Shown piece by piece: positions 32,106 through 43,800 of a stretch of DNA of 64,000 nucleotides; the first letter of the stretch is position 1, and every line of letters starts with the position of its first letter. The stretch is from contig CM070548.1 of assembly GCA_036346405.1 (NCBI GenBank), positions 53,164,279 to 53,228,278 of the forward strand. The letters are read 5' to 3'. Under the pieces are notes generated by a model. It searched no databases and was not told the origin of the DNA. It worked only from the letters and a program-made list of their open reading frames with translations. The position numbers and the translations under genes are program-made. Source of the DNA: Phyllostachys edulis (lineage: Eukaryota; Streptophyta; Magnoliopsida; Poales; Poaceae).

Positions 32106-35100
32106 TCATAACACATGGCAAGTCCACATTGACAGCGAAATAATAACCAAGAGTAGAAAACACAAATCATATCTCATGTTATGGAATAAATTAGAACGAA
32201 ATAAATTCTTAATTAAAATATAGCCTTTCATGATGATCGACGCGCATATAGCTAGCTTCCTCACTGGGTTCTTCCTCGAGCCTGATGCCATCTCTGAAAG
32301 AAGGCAACTCGTCAAATTGATTTTACTCTTCCTCATCCACGACATTCTCAACTCCGACAATCCTTCTTTTTTATATGAAGAACTACGTGGCGGTTCTTAT
32401 TTGCCGGGTCTATTACATAAAAAACTTAAACAACTTGTTTAGCGAGTATGAATGGTTCATCCTTGTATTCGACACATTTGAGGTCCACAGTAGTGACGCC
32501 GTACTTGTCGACCTTTACACCTTGTAGAAGTTTAACCCAATGGCACCGAAACAGGGGGATCTTGAAAAGTACGTAGTCGAGCTCCCAAATCTCCTCTACG
32601 AACCCATAGTAGGAGTTCAACCCACGTGGCCTGGCGGTATTGAACTACTTGTGGAACGCATCCATACAGACACCGCTATTCTGGACTATGCTCTTCCTAT
32701 CCTGAGCTTCGTATAAAATGTGTACCCATTTATGTCGTATCCTTGCCATGTCACAATTGTAAATTTTGGCCCTTTTGCCAACTATAGCAGCGTATCATCA
32801 CTTGATGACCTCCTAGTGAATTGCACTTTTAACCATTCGTTAAACCGACGGTTGTGCTCTCTCGTGATCCAAACCTCCGACCGGTCTAGATTCTATTGGT
32901 GTACCATGTCTTTGTGCTCGTTGATGTACGGGGACACTTGGGTCATGTGTTCCAAGACCGTGAAATGGGCTTGAGCGCACGTATCCAGATCGGGAGTGAT
33001 TGATTTCCTTCTGATGGTCCTGATACCCTCTAGTCTCCCCTCATAACGAGATAGAGGCACACCTATCGGTTCCACCTGAGCTATGTAGTCGACGTAGAAC
33101 TCAATGACCTCTTCGGTTGCATAACCTTCGATGATGCTGCCCTCCGGTCAAGATCGATTCTGTACGTAGGACTTGAGAATTCCCAGGTACCTCTCGAACG
33201 GGTACATATGACATAGGAACACATGGCCGCATATCTTTATGCCTTTCATAAGGTGAACAATGAGATGGACCATGATATCGAAAAATAACGGAGGGAAATA
33301 CATCTCAAGATGACAGAGTCATCACCACCTCGGCCTACAGAGCATCTAGTCCTTCGGGATCGATGACCTTCTGAGCAATTGAGTTAAAGAAATAACATAG
33401 CCTCAAGATTGCCACTCGGACCTTGTTCGGAAAGATACTCCTAATTGCTACAGGAAGCATTTGTATCGTCAACACATGACAATCATGAGACTTCATACCA
33501 ATTAATTTCAAATCTTCCATAGAAACAAGTTTCTTAATACCGATGGAGTAACCAGACAGAACTTTCACACCATGCAAGCTCTGGCATAGTTCATTTCTCT
33601 CAGCCTTGGACAGAGTGTAGAAAGCTGGGGGAAGGTATGTTCATCCTTTATCGGTCTCTTTTGGTGCTAACTCGGTCCTTATGTTCATATCAACCAAGTC
33701 ATGTCATGCGTTAACACCATCCTTTGTTTTGCCACTAATGTTCAATAAGAGACCAATCAAGCTATCACATACATTCTTCTCCATGCGCATGACGTCGATT
33801 CAGTGGCAAACTTCTAAGTGCTCCCAATGAGGCAAGTCCCAAAAAATTGACCGCTTCTTCTAGATGTTCTTCTGATGGGTCCTTAATTTACATCCCTTCC
33901 CAAGCACAACATCGATATCCTTAACCATATCATAGACCTCTTTCCCTCTAAAAGCCCTTGGAGCTGAACCGTCCTCCTTATTTCTATCGAATTGTTTCTT
34001 CATCTTGCGGTATGGGTGAATCTTGGGAAGGAACCTACGGTGACGCATATATACAGTTTTGCACGAGTTGTTCAGCCATACACTCTCCGTACCATCTAAA
34101 TAGTGCGGACAGGCTTTGGCTCCTTTTGTACTAAACACTGATAGGTTACCAAAGCAGAAAAATTATTGATGGTGCAGAACAACATAGCGCGTAAAGTGAA
34201 GTTCTCTAGTTTGTACGCATCCCATACTTGTACCTCTTTGTTCCACAGTATCACAAGATCTTTCAGCAATGGTGCTAGGTACACATCAATATCATTCCTA
34301 GGTTGCTTCGGCCCTTGGATAAGTAGTGACATCAAAATGTACTTTCGCTTCATACACAGCCAAGGAGGAAGGTTGTACATACATAGATTCACGGGCCAAG
34401 TGCTATGTCGGCTACTCATGTTACCAAAAGGATTCATTCCATCTGTACTCAATCCTTACCTTATGTTCCTCGGTTCTGCACCGAACGCTTCGAAGCTCTG
34501 ATCAAAGTTTCTCCACTGGGCAAAATCAACAGAGTGTCATAGTTTTCCATCTTTCTTACGCTCCTCTGAGTGCTAACACAACAATCTTGCCTCCTTTCGG
34601 TTCACAAATAAACGCTTCAAACGTGGGATCACAGGCAAATACCACAATATCTTAGTAGGAGGTCCTTACTTCACCTTAGCAGTATTCTTATGCTTGTATC
34701 GGAATGCTTTGCACATGGGACATACATGCATTTCTACATAGTTTTTACGGTAGAGGATACAATCATTTGGACATGCATGTATTCTTTCTACTACCATTCC
34801 CAATTGGCAAAGAACCTTCTTTGCTTGGTAGGTGGTGCTAGGCAACACATTTCCCTTCGAAAGGATGTCCGCTAGGAGATCTAACAACGCTGTGAAACTC
34901 TTGTCGGACCAACCATTGCTTGCCTTCAATTTCAACAGTTCAAGCATGGTTGACAACCTTGTGTATTCTGGCTTGCAGCCAGGGAATAAAGGTTTCCCCG
35001 AGTCCTCTATTAAGCCCTCGAATTTACAAAACTTTCTCTCTCTCTCTCACTATAGTTCTCTTCTGCATCGCGTAGCATATCGTTGACTTCCTTGACGATG

Positions 35101-35354
35101 TCGTCATTATTAACTTCCTGTATAATCTGCTCTTCACCGTGACTGGTCCAACATGTATACCCTTTTTTGAAACCCCTTCAAATAAAGTGCGCTTCGATTT
35201 GTGTTGGGTTGTTAAATATCCTCAGATTACCACAATCAATGCATGGACAGTACATATATTTTATCCCCTTCTTCAACATATCTTGCTCGGCCGCTCTTCT
35301 AAAAGCAAACACACCATGAATGTACTCTTCACTCACACGGTTCTCACCGTACAT
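32106..35354 (-). pseudogene. CACTA-2 TNP2-like transposase
   Basis: The start is the ATG at 35,354 (MYGENRVSEEYIHGVFAFRR), about 95 bp from the gypsy LTR. Domains in order: a transposase-associated N-domain with CPCIDCGN; Transposase_21 (LLDLLADILSKGNVLPSTTY, CPNDCILYRKNY, the CPMC pair, STDGMNPFGNMSSRHSTWPV); DUF4218 (GMKSHDCHVLTIQMLPVAIR and CYFFNSIAQKVIDPE); and DUF4216 near 32,426-32,620 (WELDYVLFKIPLFRCHWVKL). This protein family catalyses excision and insertion of En/Spm elements. Stops at several points (for example after EAHFI and KHKNTAKVK) and frame changes mean it is not functional. Confidence 0.85.
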
Positions 35355-35449
35355 CCTGTTTCGGTCTATCTATGCTACGCATGTAACAAATTAGTGTCAA
35401 ATTAGATTAATAAAACGCAAGTACGTATTTTTCCTATTGACCAAACTAC

Positions 35450-36135
35450 TGTCGACGATCGAGTCGCCGATCTTACAAAACGAAAAGAGGAAAATGGAAG
35501 AGAGTTCTTGGAAGAGAATGGAACTGCTCTTTATTGCTATGAACTGGCTATTACAGGGGGTGCCTTTGACAAGGCGGTGGACTAATCCTAATTACACTAA
35601 GCGTAATGCTTGCTATGCTATTAAAATCCAATTGTCTGTTGATCTTCTGAATTGGATTCGATCTCTCTTTTGCCACTTGTATTCTTCTTTAAGTAGTTGA
35701 CAAAGTGGCGGCAGTTACTCCTAGAAGTGACGCTTGTTGGGAAGTGACGTGTCTGTTCGGAGGGAGGTAGTGGTTGACAAAATATCAACCGTTCGACGGT
35801 TGTGCAACTGTGAGACACACAACCGTAGGGTGGTTGTTGTCAGTGTCTTTAGATTATGAAACGTCGCGTGGTATGGACCAAATATGACATGTGTTCCATT
35901 CATCACACGGTATGGAATATACCCAAAGTTAGATCTGGATGCCAGTTTATTGCTTCTACGAGCAATCATCTGGTCGAGGACTGGGTACAGGCCCTCGTTT
36001 GACCAGGGTATCCTCAAAATAACCTCTGGAATCCTTACGACCAGGGAGGTCGTGAGCCTTAGGGGTTACGACCATGAAAACATATGGTCTTTTATTATGT
36101 ATTAAAGTAATACATTGAGAGTTTAATCCTCGTCA
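35450..36135 (-). repeat. 3' LTR of the Tat element
   Basis: 686 bp, starting TGTCGACGATCG and ending CCTCGTCA on the plus strand. The polypurine tract abuts the right end. On the minus strand GCAATAAAGAGC near 35,530 could serve as a polyadenylation signal. The 5 bp before it (ACTAC) is the expected target duplication, but its partner is outside the window. Confidence 0.7.
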
Positions 36136-36150
36136 GCTAGCCCCCGAACT
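36136..36150 (-). other. Polypurine tract of the Tat element
   Basis: The minus-strand AAGTTCGGGGGCTAG lies immediately before the LTR start TGACGAGG. Confidence 0.7.
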
Positions 36151-36209
36151 TTAAGTGAATTAGTTGTGTGAATACTTTTTCCCGATGAAGTCGTACTGGG
36201 CAGATCCTC

Positions 36210-36271
36210 ATTTAATGTCGTGACACTCGAGGTGGTCTGTATTTAATGTCATTACACTCGAGGTGGTCTGT
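36210..36271. repeat. 31-bp tandem duplication
   Basis: Two copies of a 31-bp unit beginning ATTTAATGTC and containing ACTCGAGGTGGTCTGT lie upstream of the TATA box of the antisense gene. Confidence 0.85.
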
Positions 36272-36389
36272 ATTCACTTTAAAGTTGAGAAACTGCCATG
36301 GGACCCGAAGAGTTTTTCTGTCTGTTGGACTAAAGGTTTTGTCCGTTGGACTCTTGGGTAACTCCCGATGGCGGTTAAAGAATTATGGC

Positions 36390-36397
36390 TATAAAAT
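36390..36397 (+). promoter_or_regulatory. TATA box of the antisense gene
   Basis: GGCTATAAAATCCC lies about 145 bp upstream of the ATG at 36,535, on the strand opposite to gag-pol. Confidence 0.6.
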
Positions 36398-36534
36398 CCC
36401 TTAGCACGGGGCTTAGGGCTTTTACGCATTCTACTTTTTCTTCGACCCTTTTCATCTTCTTGCTTAGAGTCTCTTTCGACCCCCTTTGTTCCTTCCCCCC
36501 AAATCCTTTTCCGACCACTGTTCTAAACCCAAAC

Positions 36535-39470
36535 ATGTCGGATCAAATCACTAAGTGGCTGGTTTCTAATCTGAGCGGCAAGAAGCTCAGGGCTCTGGAG
36601 GAGATCGGGATGCTTCCAGATAGGAATTTGATCAAATAGAGGTCAGCGGCTGGGGAACACTTCCCGAGCCGTGAGGAAGGGGAAATCCTTATTTTTGTCA
36701 CCTACATCGAGTGCGAACTCAGGTTGTTGGCTCACAAATTCCTTTCTTGGGTCCTGGAGTATTATGGAGTTGAGTTGGTGAACTTGGCTCCAAACTCCAT
36801 CGCCAACATCAACATTTTCGCCTACCTATGCAAGACGTACCTGGGGATCCAACCAAACCTAAAGATCTTCAGGTATTTCTACCGGATGGTGAAGTTGGGG
36901 AAGTCGGCAGCCGGACCTGGGGAGTGCTCGCTACACCTCCATGATGGGAAGGCTGATGAGTACATCTAGATGTACTCAAAATCTTCATGGTCGTCATGGA
37001 AGAAGAATTGGTTCTATATGATGGTCACGAAGGACGACGGCCTATACTTCATTGGCAAGAGGGCGAGTGAGAACATAAAGTGGAGGTCGACCGAGAAGAA
37101 GGAAGGATGGGTCGGAAGGGTGGTCGATGCCATTCAAGACCTTAGTGCCAAGGGATTGACTTCCAGGCACATAGTTAGGGACTTTTCCTTGCGCCGGATT
37201 AGTCCCTTGAAGCTCCGAGAGCATTCATTGCTTTGGTACATTGGTCGTGATGAAGCGATCAAAGACTCGAAAGATGGTAAGTCTTTGAAACGCTCCGACC
37301 GGTATATTTTATTTAGTTGATTATTATTTTGTAACCCTGAAATCTCCCTATCTTCTTGAAGTCCTCTCTTCTGATGAAGTCGGAGAGCGAATCAAGATGA
37401 TTTGCGCCGGGGAGCCTGATACCAAGGCTACTTTCCCATGCATTTTGGCTATTGTCTCTGATGGGGAGAGACTAAGAAGACTCAAGGTAAATAACCATCT
37501 TTTTCTTCATCTATTATGTATCTTCCGATCTATATATAACCTTTTGCTCTAATATGTAGTTAGTTAGATTGAAGTATGCCAAATCCGACAAGGATTCCTT
37601 TTGTTCTACCATTCTGACCGACTCTTGCTCTGAGACCGCACAAGATGATAGTCTTCTAGAGGTAAGAAAGAGCATTTACAGAAAGAGGAGAATATAATTT
37701 AGATGGAAAATAACATCGTTTGATTAAAACTTTGAATTGTATTTCAGACGGGAGAGAAAGAATGTCCGCAGATCGAAATTGCGGAGGTCGTTGGCTCCAA
37801 GACGACAATTCAAGATCTGATAGTTGCTACAGTGGCGACTGTTCTGGAGACCGATGAGACCACGTCCACCAACCCGATGGTCAGGAATTTCGTTCTCGAC
37901 CAGTTGGTCAAAACATTTCTTCTGACCTTCTGTTAGAGGATGTGGCAAATTAACCAATCCCACCTATCCAGGATCGGTGAAGCCGGTCGAAAAGAAGAGG
38001 AAGGCAAGTGCGATGGATTTTGCGTCAGCGCGCTTCAAAATCAAGACCAAGAAAGCGACCAGGTATATATACACGAAATAAAGACTTATGTAAGTAATTA
38101 CTTCTGGTGTCTTTTAGAGTCTTGACTCCTTTTCTTCTTGTCGTTGTAGATCGTCTGGTATTCTAGTCGAAGACGACCATAACATCCTTCAGGAGGAAAC
38201 TCCTGAAGAGTTCGAAACTAGCCCCGGCGGTGATAGCACCGGCTCGAGAACTGTGGTGGCTCAGACCACTCCCTCTTCAAGTGGTGGTTTCGACCCCACC
38301 TACAGAGGTAGTGATGCCAACCCCACCCGTGGAGGTGATGGTTCTTGAGGAATCTCAACAGGCTCCGACTCTTGCTGAGAGTTCTTCTTGTCAAGTCAGT
38401 TTTCTTCATTGCTTCTGAATCTTCAAAGATGAAGAGCTTAACGAAGCGTGGGGAAGAATTTCAGACCGTTAAGCAAAGACGAGTGCTGACTCAATTTTTG
38501 CCGAATATAATGATATAGCAATTGAGGTAATCTTCCATGATCACTCTTAATAGCTTTGTTCCCTTGGAAAATATTCAAAGGAGTTTCGCTATGTTTTGCA
38601 GCATTTTGTGGAGAATTTCGCTGTGGTCGGAGGGCTGACCCAGTGAATAAAGCTCTTGGAGAAGAGAAACTCCGAATTAGAAAGTAAGCACCCTTTTACT
38701 TTTAGTATCTTCTTCTCTTTTTCTTTACTATTTGGCTCTTTTTCTTTTAACTAATTCTCCACTTTATCATGTTTGATAGATTCGGAGAAGCTTAAAGAAG
38801 AAGTTATAGCTAAAGAAGCCATAATTGCCAAGCTTAAAGAAGAATGTCAGAACAAAGACCAATCGATCGAATACCTGACGACCAGACACAAAGAGGTTCT
38901 TGACACCTTTGAGAAGAAGAACGAAGGTAACTGGTCGTAAACTCGACCAGTTTGCTTCCTTTTTCTAGTCGTATGTATTTATCTTTTGGTTTACTCGTAC
39001 AAAGCAAACTCAATCATTGAGGCGAGTAGAAAAGGCTCTTGAATTCGAGCGTGGTAAAGAGGCAGCGTTTGGGCAATGTCTTGAAGAAAAGGTCAAAGCC
39101 TTCAACAAGATGCTCTTCGATATGGGATCAGGAACGCAACTGCCCGATCTAAGAGATCCCACGGAGAAGATCAACTACCTTGGCCAGTAGCTCGAGGACC
39201 TCAGAGGTGTCCTTAAGACAACTCGGGAGAACCATGTGCAGACCTTGTTCAATGCTGTCAAGAATGGAGTTAGTTTTGCTTTAGCAAAACTAAAAGTTTT
39301 CGACTCTTCCATAAATCTCCAAGCTGTTGGGGGAAGACTTCAACTACACAGGAGAAGAAGCAGCCAAAATGTTCAAGGAAATGGCGCCTCTCGGACATAA
39401 GGTCATAGAAGAAATGGAGGTCGGGTCTCCACACAGCGATCAGTCTAGTGGCTCTGAGAAGTAAAAGAAT
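36535..39470 (+). pseudogene. Antisense, intron-containing gene of the Tat element ('putative gypsy-type transposon' family)
   Basis: It starts MSDQITKWLVSNLSGKKLRA. Exon 1 (36,535-37,276) has two TAG codons (36,637-36,639 and 36,967-36,969) in an otherwise continuous frame containing YYGVELVNLAPNSIANINIF and CKTYLGIQPNLKIFRYFYRM, which matches the plant PF04195-type domain. Exon 2 (37,362-37,486), exon 3 (37,560-37,661) and exon 4 (from 37,748) follow with GT/AG borders and the frame kept at each junction. Later exons give a charged coiled coil (KLKEEVIAKEAIIAKLKEEC, near 38,790) and end near 39,464, before AATAAA at ~39,491. Tat elements such as Grande carry such antisense genes; function unknown. 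The two stops and later ones make this copy a pseudogene. Confidence 0.7.
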
Positions 39471-40515
39471 GTAATATTTTGACAATTGTAAATAAAACTT
39501 ACCTTTTATCATCAATGAAGTTTTGGTTTTGTCTTCTTAAATTCGCCAAATACTCATATATTTCCTAGCCCCCGACTACTTGTATAGTAGGAGAACTTTA
39601 ATAAAGAAGCAGTAGACCAAGAAAGTGAACAATAGCTATGACCACGGTACAGAGCATATGTCGATTATGTTATAAACTTGATCTAAGTGTCACTAGAAAA
39701 TCAATGTGGTCTTAGGTCATTTCCATAATCGAAATACTGTGAAGTACCTTGTGTGGATGGAAAACTTTTAAGACTTGTATTGATTGATAAGATAGTATGC
39801 AAATATGTATGCAAAAATCGATGAGTGAATTTGTCTATATATATTATCCAAAACTGGTCGTAAGGGTTACTAAGAACTAGAGACTAAAAGAAACACTTCG
39901 CGAAAAGTGTCCTTGCTCGAGTTCTGACTAGTAGCGAGGATCGTAAGAAATGCACCGTCTCTAGGAAGCTCCTTCCAGTGGGCAGGACCACGTGCAGAGA
40001 AGGAAAGACTTCGACTAGGAGGCTTTTCGTGTCCCGACCAGTAGCCAAAACATGAGTAGAACAGATTGTTAAAAGTAATAAATATAGTCCCCGAAATCTA
40101 TAGCATGCATGTATAGTACTATATGTAGTTGCCTGTGTGATGCTCTTGTTACTCGTATATTTCTCTAAGAAAAGAGTATTGGTCGCGCGTGAGAACCAAT
40201 ATATGAATGGTCACGACTAGGACCCTTACGGTTTTTGACTTGTATATCATAGCCATAGAGTAATATAGATCCTTAGAAAGGATATCGAAGAGAATTTGGT
40301 CTTCTCTAACCAATAAGGCAACAATAGTATGCAAACCAGATAAAAAGACAGATATATAGACAAAATCATTCGTCGGAAAGTAAAGGAAATGCATCTTTAT
40401 TAATAAATTGAAATAATGAAAAATACAACTATACAAAGAACTTACGCAGTTGGTCAATATTCCAAGAGTTGGACAAAACTCGCCCGTCTTACATAGCTAG
40501 TCGTACCAAACTAGG
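39471..40515. other. Tat element spacer between antisense gene and pol
   Basis: No gene seen. CTAGCCCCCGACTACTTG at ~39,567 resembles the polypurine tract near the LTR, in the same orientation, and may be an internal copy. Confidence 0.4.
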
Positions 40516-43432
40516 TCAGGTGACTTCGACCAGAGTGTATGGACCTTCCCATTTGGGAGAAAGTATATTGCGATTAGCCTGATTCTGAATTCGTCGTAGA
40601 ACCAGATCTCCTACAGCTAGACTGTGAGGTTGCACCTTACAACTGTTGTATCTTCGCATGGCTTGTTGGTAAACTACTAATCGTATGAGGGCTTGGTTTC
40701 GTCGTTCTTCAAGGAAATTGATGTCGTTGAGTCTTCGTTGAATCTGATCGTTCTCATTGAAACAATCAGTACGAGCAAAGCCTATTTTCAGTTCTGGGGG
40801 AAGCATGGCTTTAACAACATAAACCAGAAAAAAATGGAGTTTCTCTAGTCGCACGACTAGTCGTGGTTCGAACGACCCAAAATACAGAAGGAAGTTCTTG
40901 AACCCAAGCTCTTGACCGTTTGATTAACTGGACGAACACTCGGTGTTTTATTCCTTGCATTATAATACCATTGGCCCGCTCTACTACTCCATTGCTCTAC
41001 GGATGAGCGACAGAAGCGAAGTGTACTTTGATACCTAGATCCTCGCAGAATTCCTGAAAATTTCCGCTAGAGAATTGGGTACCATTGTCTGTGATTAAAT
41101 GACTTGGTACGCCAAATCGTGTGATCACGTTGAGGAACCTCTTAGCAGCTTCAGTTGTTGTTTTAACAACTGGCTCAGCTTCTATCCATTTTGTAAATGT
41201 GTCAATCATGACGAAAAGGAATTCGAAGCCCCCGGGTGCTCTTGGGAAAGGTCTCGGAATGTCTAGTCCCCAGGTTGCAAAAGGCCAAGAAAGAGGTATA
41301 GTTTGCAAAGCTTGTGCCGTCTGATGTACTTGTTGACTATGAAATTGACACTATACGCACTTTGTCACGAGTTGTTTTGCATCATGAAGGGCAGCTGGCC
41401 AGTAGTGTCCTTGCTTGAAGGCTTTACCGACCAACGTTCTGTAGGAATGATATGCTCCATAGACTCCTCCATGATTGTCGGATAGCAGCTTAATGCCATC
41501 CGTTTGAGATATGCATCTCATCAACACCCCATGAGATCCTTGTTTATACAAGGTACTTTCGATCAGAGTGTATGATTTGGCTTTTCATGCTATACCATCA
41601 GCATCTACATCATCGTCTGGAATAATGTCATGCTGAAGATAATTGTAGATTGATGTCATCCATTCTCTACCGTGATCGTGATGGTGCCAACCATTAACGA
41701 TCTGTGGAGCATCCATGTTCTTAGGATCGATTTGTACGACCTCTAGTGGAATATCTATGTCCTTGGAAAGCTCGACCACCGAGGGTGAATCGAGTTGCTC
41801 GAGAAAAACTCTGGGCGGGACAGGTGACCTGGTGAAGGCCATCCATGCCAACTGGTATGCCAGAAAGTTTTCCTTTCTACGAATGTGCTGGATTTGAAAA
41901 CCGAATAAGTGCCTTTCGAGTTTCTGTACTTTCGCTAGATAAGATGACATCTTGGTACTTGAGCATTGATACTATTTCTCGACTTGATTCACTACTAGTT
42001 GAGAATCTCCTTTCACTAGTAATCTGCGAATCCCGAGCGAACGAGCTGCTTGGAGTCCTACCAGTAAACCTTCGTATTCTACCACATTGTTTGTAGCAGG
42101 GAAGTTCAACTGGATGGTGTACTTGATATGTTCGCCAATAGGGGATATCAAGATAACTCCAGCCCCCAAGCCTTTAAGCATCAAGGAGCCGTCAAAGTAC
42201 ATGGTCCACTCATCATGGTGTTCGTACTCGGGCCCTTGGGTGGGTTCAGGGTTTGTCCATTCGGCAATGAATTCTGCTATTGCCTGGGACTTGATTGCTG
42301 TTTATGAGATGAAATGGAGGTCGAATGCCCCAAGCTCGACCACCCATTTTGCTATTCGTAATGATGATTCCCTATTTCCAAGGACTTGACCCAAGGGATA
42401 TCCGGTTGGTACGACCATCTTGTGGGCCTAAAAGCAATATCTTAGTTTCCTTGAAGCCATAAGGAGACCATAGAGCATCTTTTGTACTTGTGGATACCGT
42501 TCCTTTGGTCCATGTAAGACTTCGCTTACGTAATAAACCGGTCGTTAGATGTTTTCACGTTCCACGACTAGTACACCATTGACTGTTTGCGGCATCACAG
42601 CCATGTAAGTCAGCAATGTTTCCCCCGACCTCAGAGAAACAAAGATCGGGGCACTCATAAGGTACTTTTTAAGTTCTTCAAAGGCGTCATCTGCTTCTTT
42701 AGTCCACTTGAAATTTCTGTGTTTCCGAAGATGTTTAAAGAAAGGGAGTCCTTTTTCACCAAACCGCGCTATGAAACGACTGAGCACTGCCATACGGTCG
42801 GTTAGTTTTTGGACTTCTTTCTTCGTGGTCGGAGGACACATCTGGTCGATGGCCAAGATTTTTGCTGGATTTGCCTCAATACCTCAAGCCAAAACTAGGA
42901 AACCAAGAAGCTTTCTAGATGAAACTCCGAACACACACTTCTCTGGATTTAACTTAAGGTTATGCTGTCTTAAGTTATTGAAAGTCTCGTGTAGGTCAGA
43001 AACATGGTCGCCAGCATTGATGCTTTTCATAACCAAGTCATTAACATAGGCTTCCAGATTTTGACCTATCTGAGGATTAAAGGATTTCTGCATCAACCTT
43101 TGGAAAGTCGCACCAGTGTTTTTGAGACCAAATGACATTTTAACATAGCAGTAAGTACCATACGGTGTGATGAAGGTAGTTTTCTCTTCATCTTCTTTAC
43201 TCATGTTAATCTGGTGGTACCCTGAGTATGCATCTAAAAAACTTAACAACTCACACCCGGAAGTGGAGTCTACAAGTTGATCAATGCGTGGAAGGGGAAA
43301 GTCATCCTTCGAACAAGCTTTATTAAGATCTATGAAGTCAATACACATTCGCCATTTCCCAATGCTTTTTCTAACCATTATAGGATTGGCGAGCCACTCT
43401 GGGTGGTCGACTTCACGAATAAACCCAGCCTT
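40516..43432 (-). pseudogene. pol: Tat polyprotein: reverse transcriptase, RNase H, integrase
   Basis: From 43,432 the frame reads KAGFIREVDHPEWLANPI, then the reverse-transcriptase blocks GKWRMCIDFIDLNKACSKDD, LSFLDAYSGYHQINMS and EAYVNDLVMKS, where the catalytic YVDD has become YVND. Next come the connection domain, RNase H (YFDGSLMLKGLGAGVILIS, NNVVEYEGLLVGLQAA, GDSQLVVNQV), the integrase zinc-binding region (DNHGGVYGAYHSYRTL, YWPAALHDA) and the core (WGLDIPRPFPRAP, ITDNGTQFSSGNFQEFCEDL, VERANG). The C-terminus at 40,854-40,516 ends in KWEGPYTLVEVT. Nearly the whole region stays in one frame, broken by nonsense codons (near 42,884, 42,545, 42,302, 41,970, 41,350 and 40,997) and one poly-T frameshift near 40,845. 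Confidence 0.88.
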
Positions 43433-43600
43433 CACTACCAGAATCCTCTATTTTCACGAGTGCCTCAAAGTTTCCCAAGTGTTTTGAAGAAAACACTCGG
43501 TAACTTACCGAGTGTTTCATAAGGCACTCGGGGTGGGAATAAAACACTCGGTAAACAAATATTTCCCGAGTGTCCAATAGGACACTCAGGAAATTATGAT
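43433..43600. repeat. 5' TIR and subterminal repeats of CACTA-1
   Basis: After CACTACCAGAAT come at least five copies of ACACTCGG / CCGAGTGT in both orientations (near 43,496, 43,507, 43,524, 43,544 and 43,565). This is a family different from CACTA-2. Confidence 0.88.
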
Positions 43601-43644
43601 GGGAGCCACTCCAAAATGGCGAACTGACACATCCTCAACGGGGA

Positions 43645-43790
43645 CAACTAATTCCCCGAGTGTCTGTCTGTTACATACACTTGGGAGCGAAAAATTTAGT
43701 AGCGCCATTTTTCCCCCCACCGCGCGCCCGTTTTTTCGCTGCCGCCACGAAATCGCCAACTCCAAAGACTCCTAACCCCCCGTACAACAA
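43645..43790. repeat. CACTA-1 leader segment, copy 1
   Basis: 146 bp from CAACTAATTCCCCGAGTG to CCCCGTACAACAA, nearly identical to 48,740-48,886. It includes TTACATACACTTGGGAGCGA and GCTGCCGCCACGAAATCGCC. Confidence 0.9.
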
Positions 43791-43800
43791 AGGGACAATT

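Larger units (their letters stand above)
26550..35449 (-). mobile_element. CACTA-2: En/Spm-type transposon, 3' portion
   Basis: The left terminus is CACTACTACACAAAAG at 26,550, preceded by AGC (candidate 3-bp duplication), and is followed by subterminal inverted repeats. On the minus strand it carries a TNP2-like transposase gene (35,354-32,106) and then a second gene of Transposase_24 plus Ulp1 type (30,154-27,274). The Tat gypsy LTR at 35,450 interrupts it just upstream of the transposase start, so its other end lies beyond the window. Both genes contain stops and frame breaks. Confidence 0.85.

Noticed and set aside
40516..43432. Possible endogenous pararetrovirus
   Set aside because: Reverse transcriptase and RNase H are followed by a clear integrase, and there is an LTR and polypurine tract, so it is a gypsy retrotransposon.
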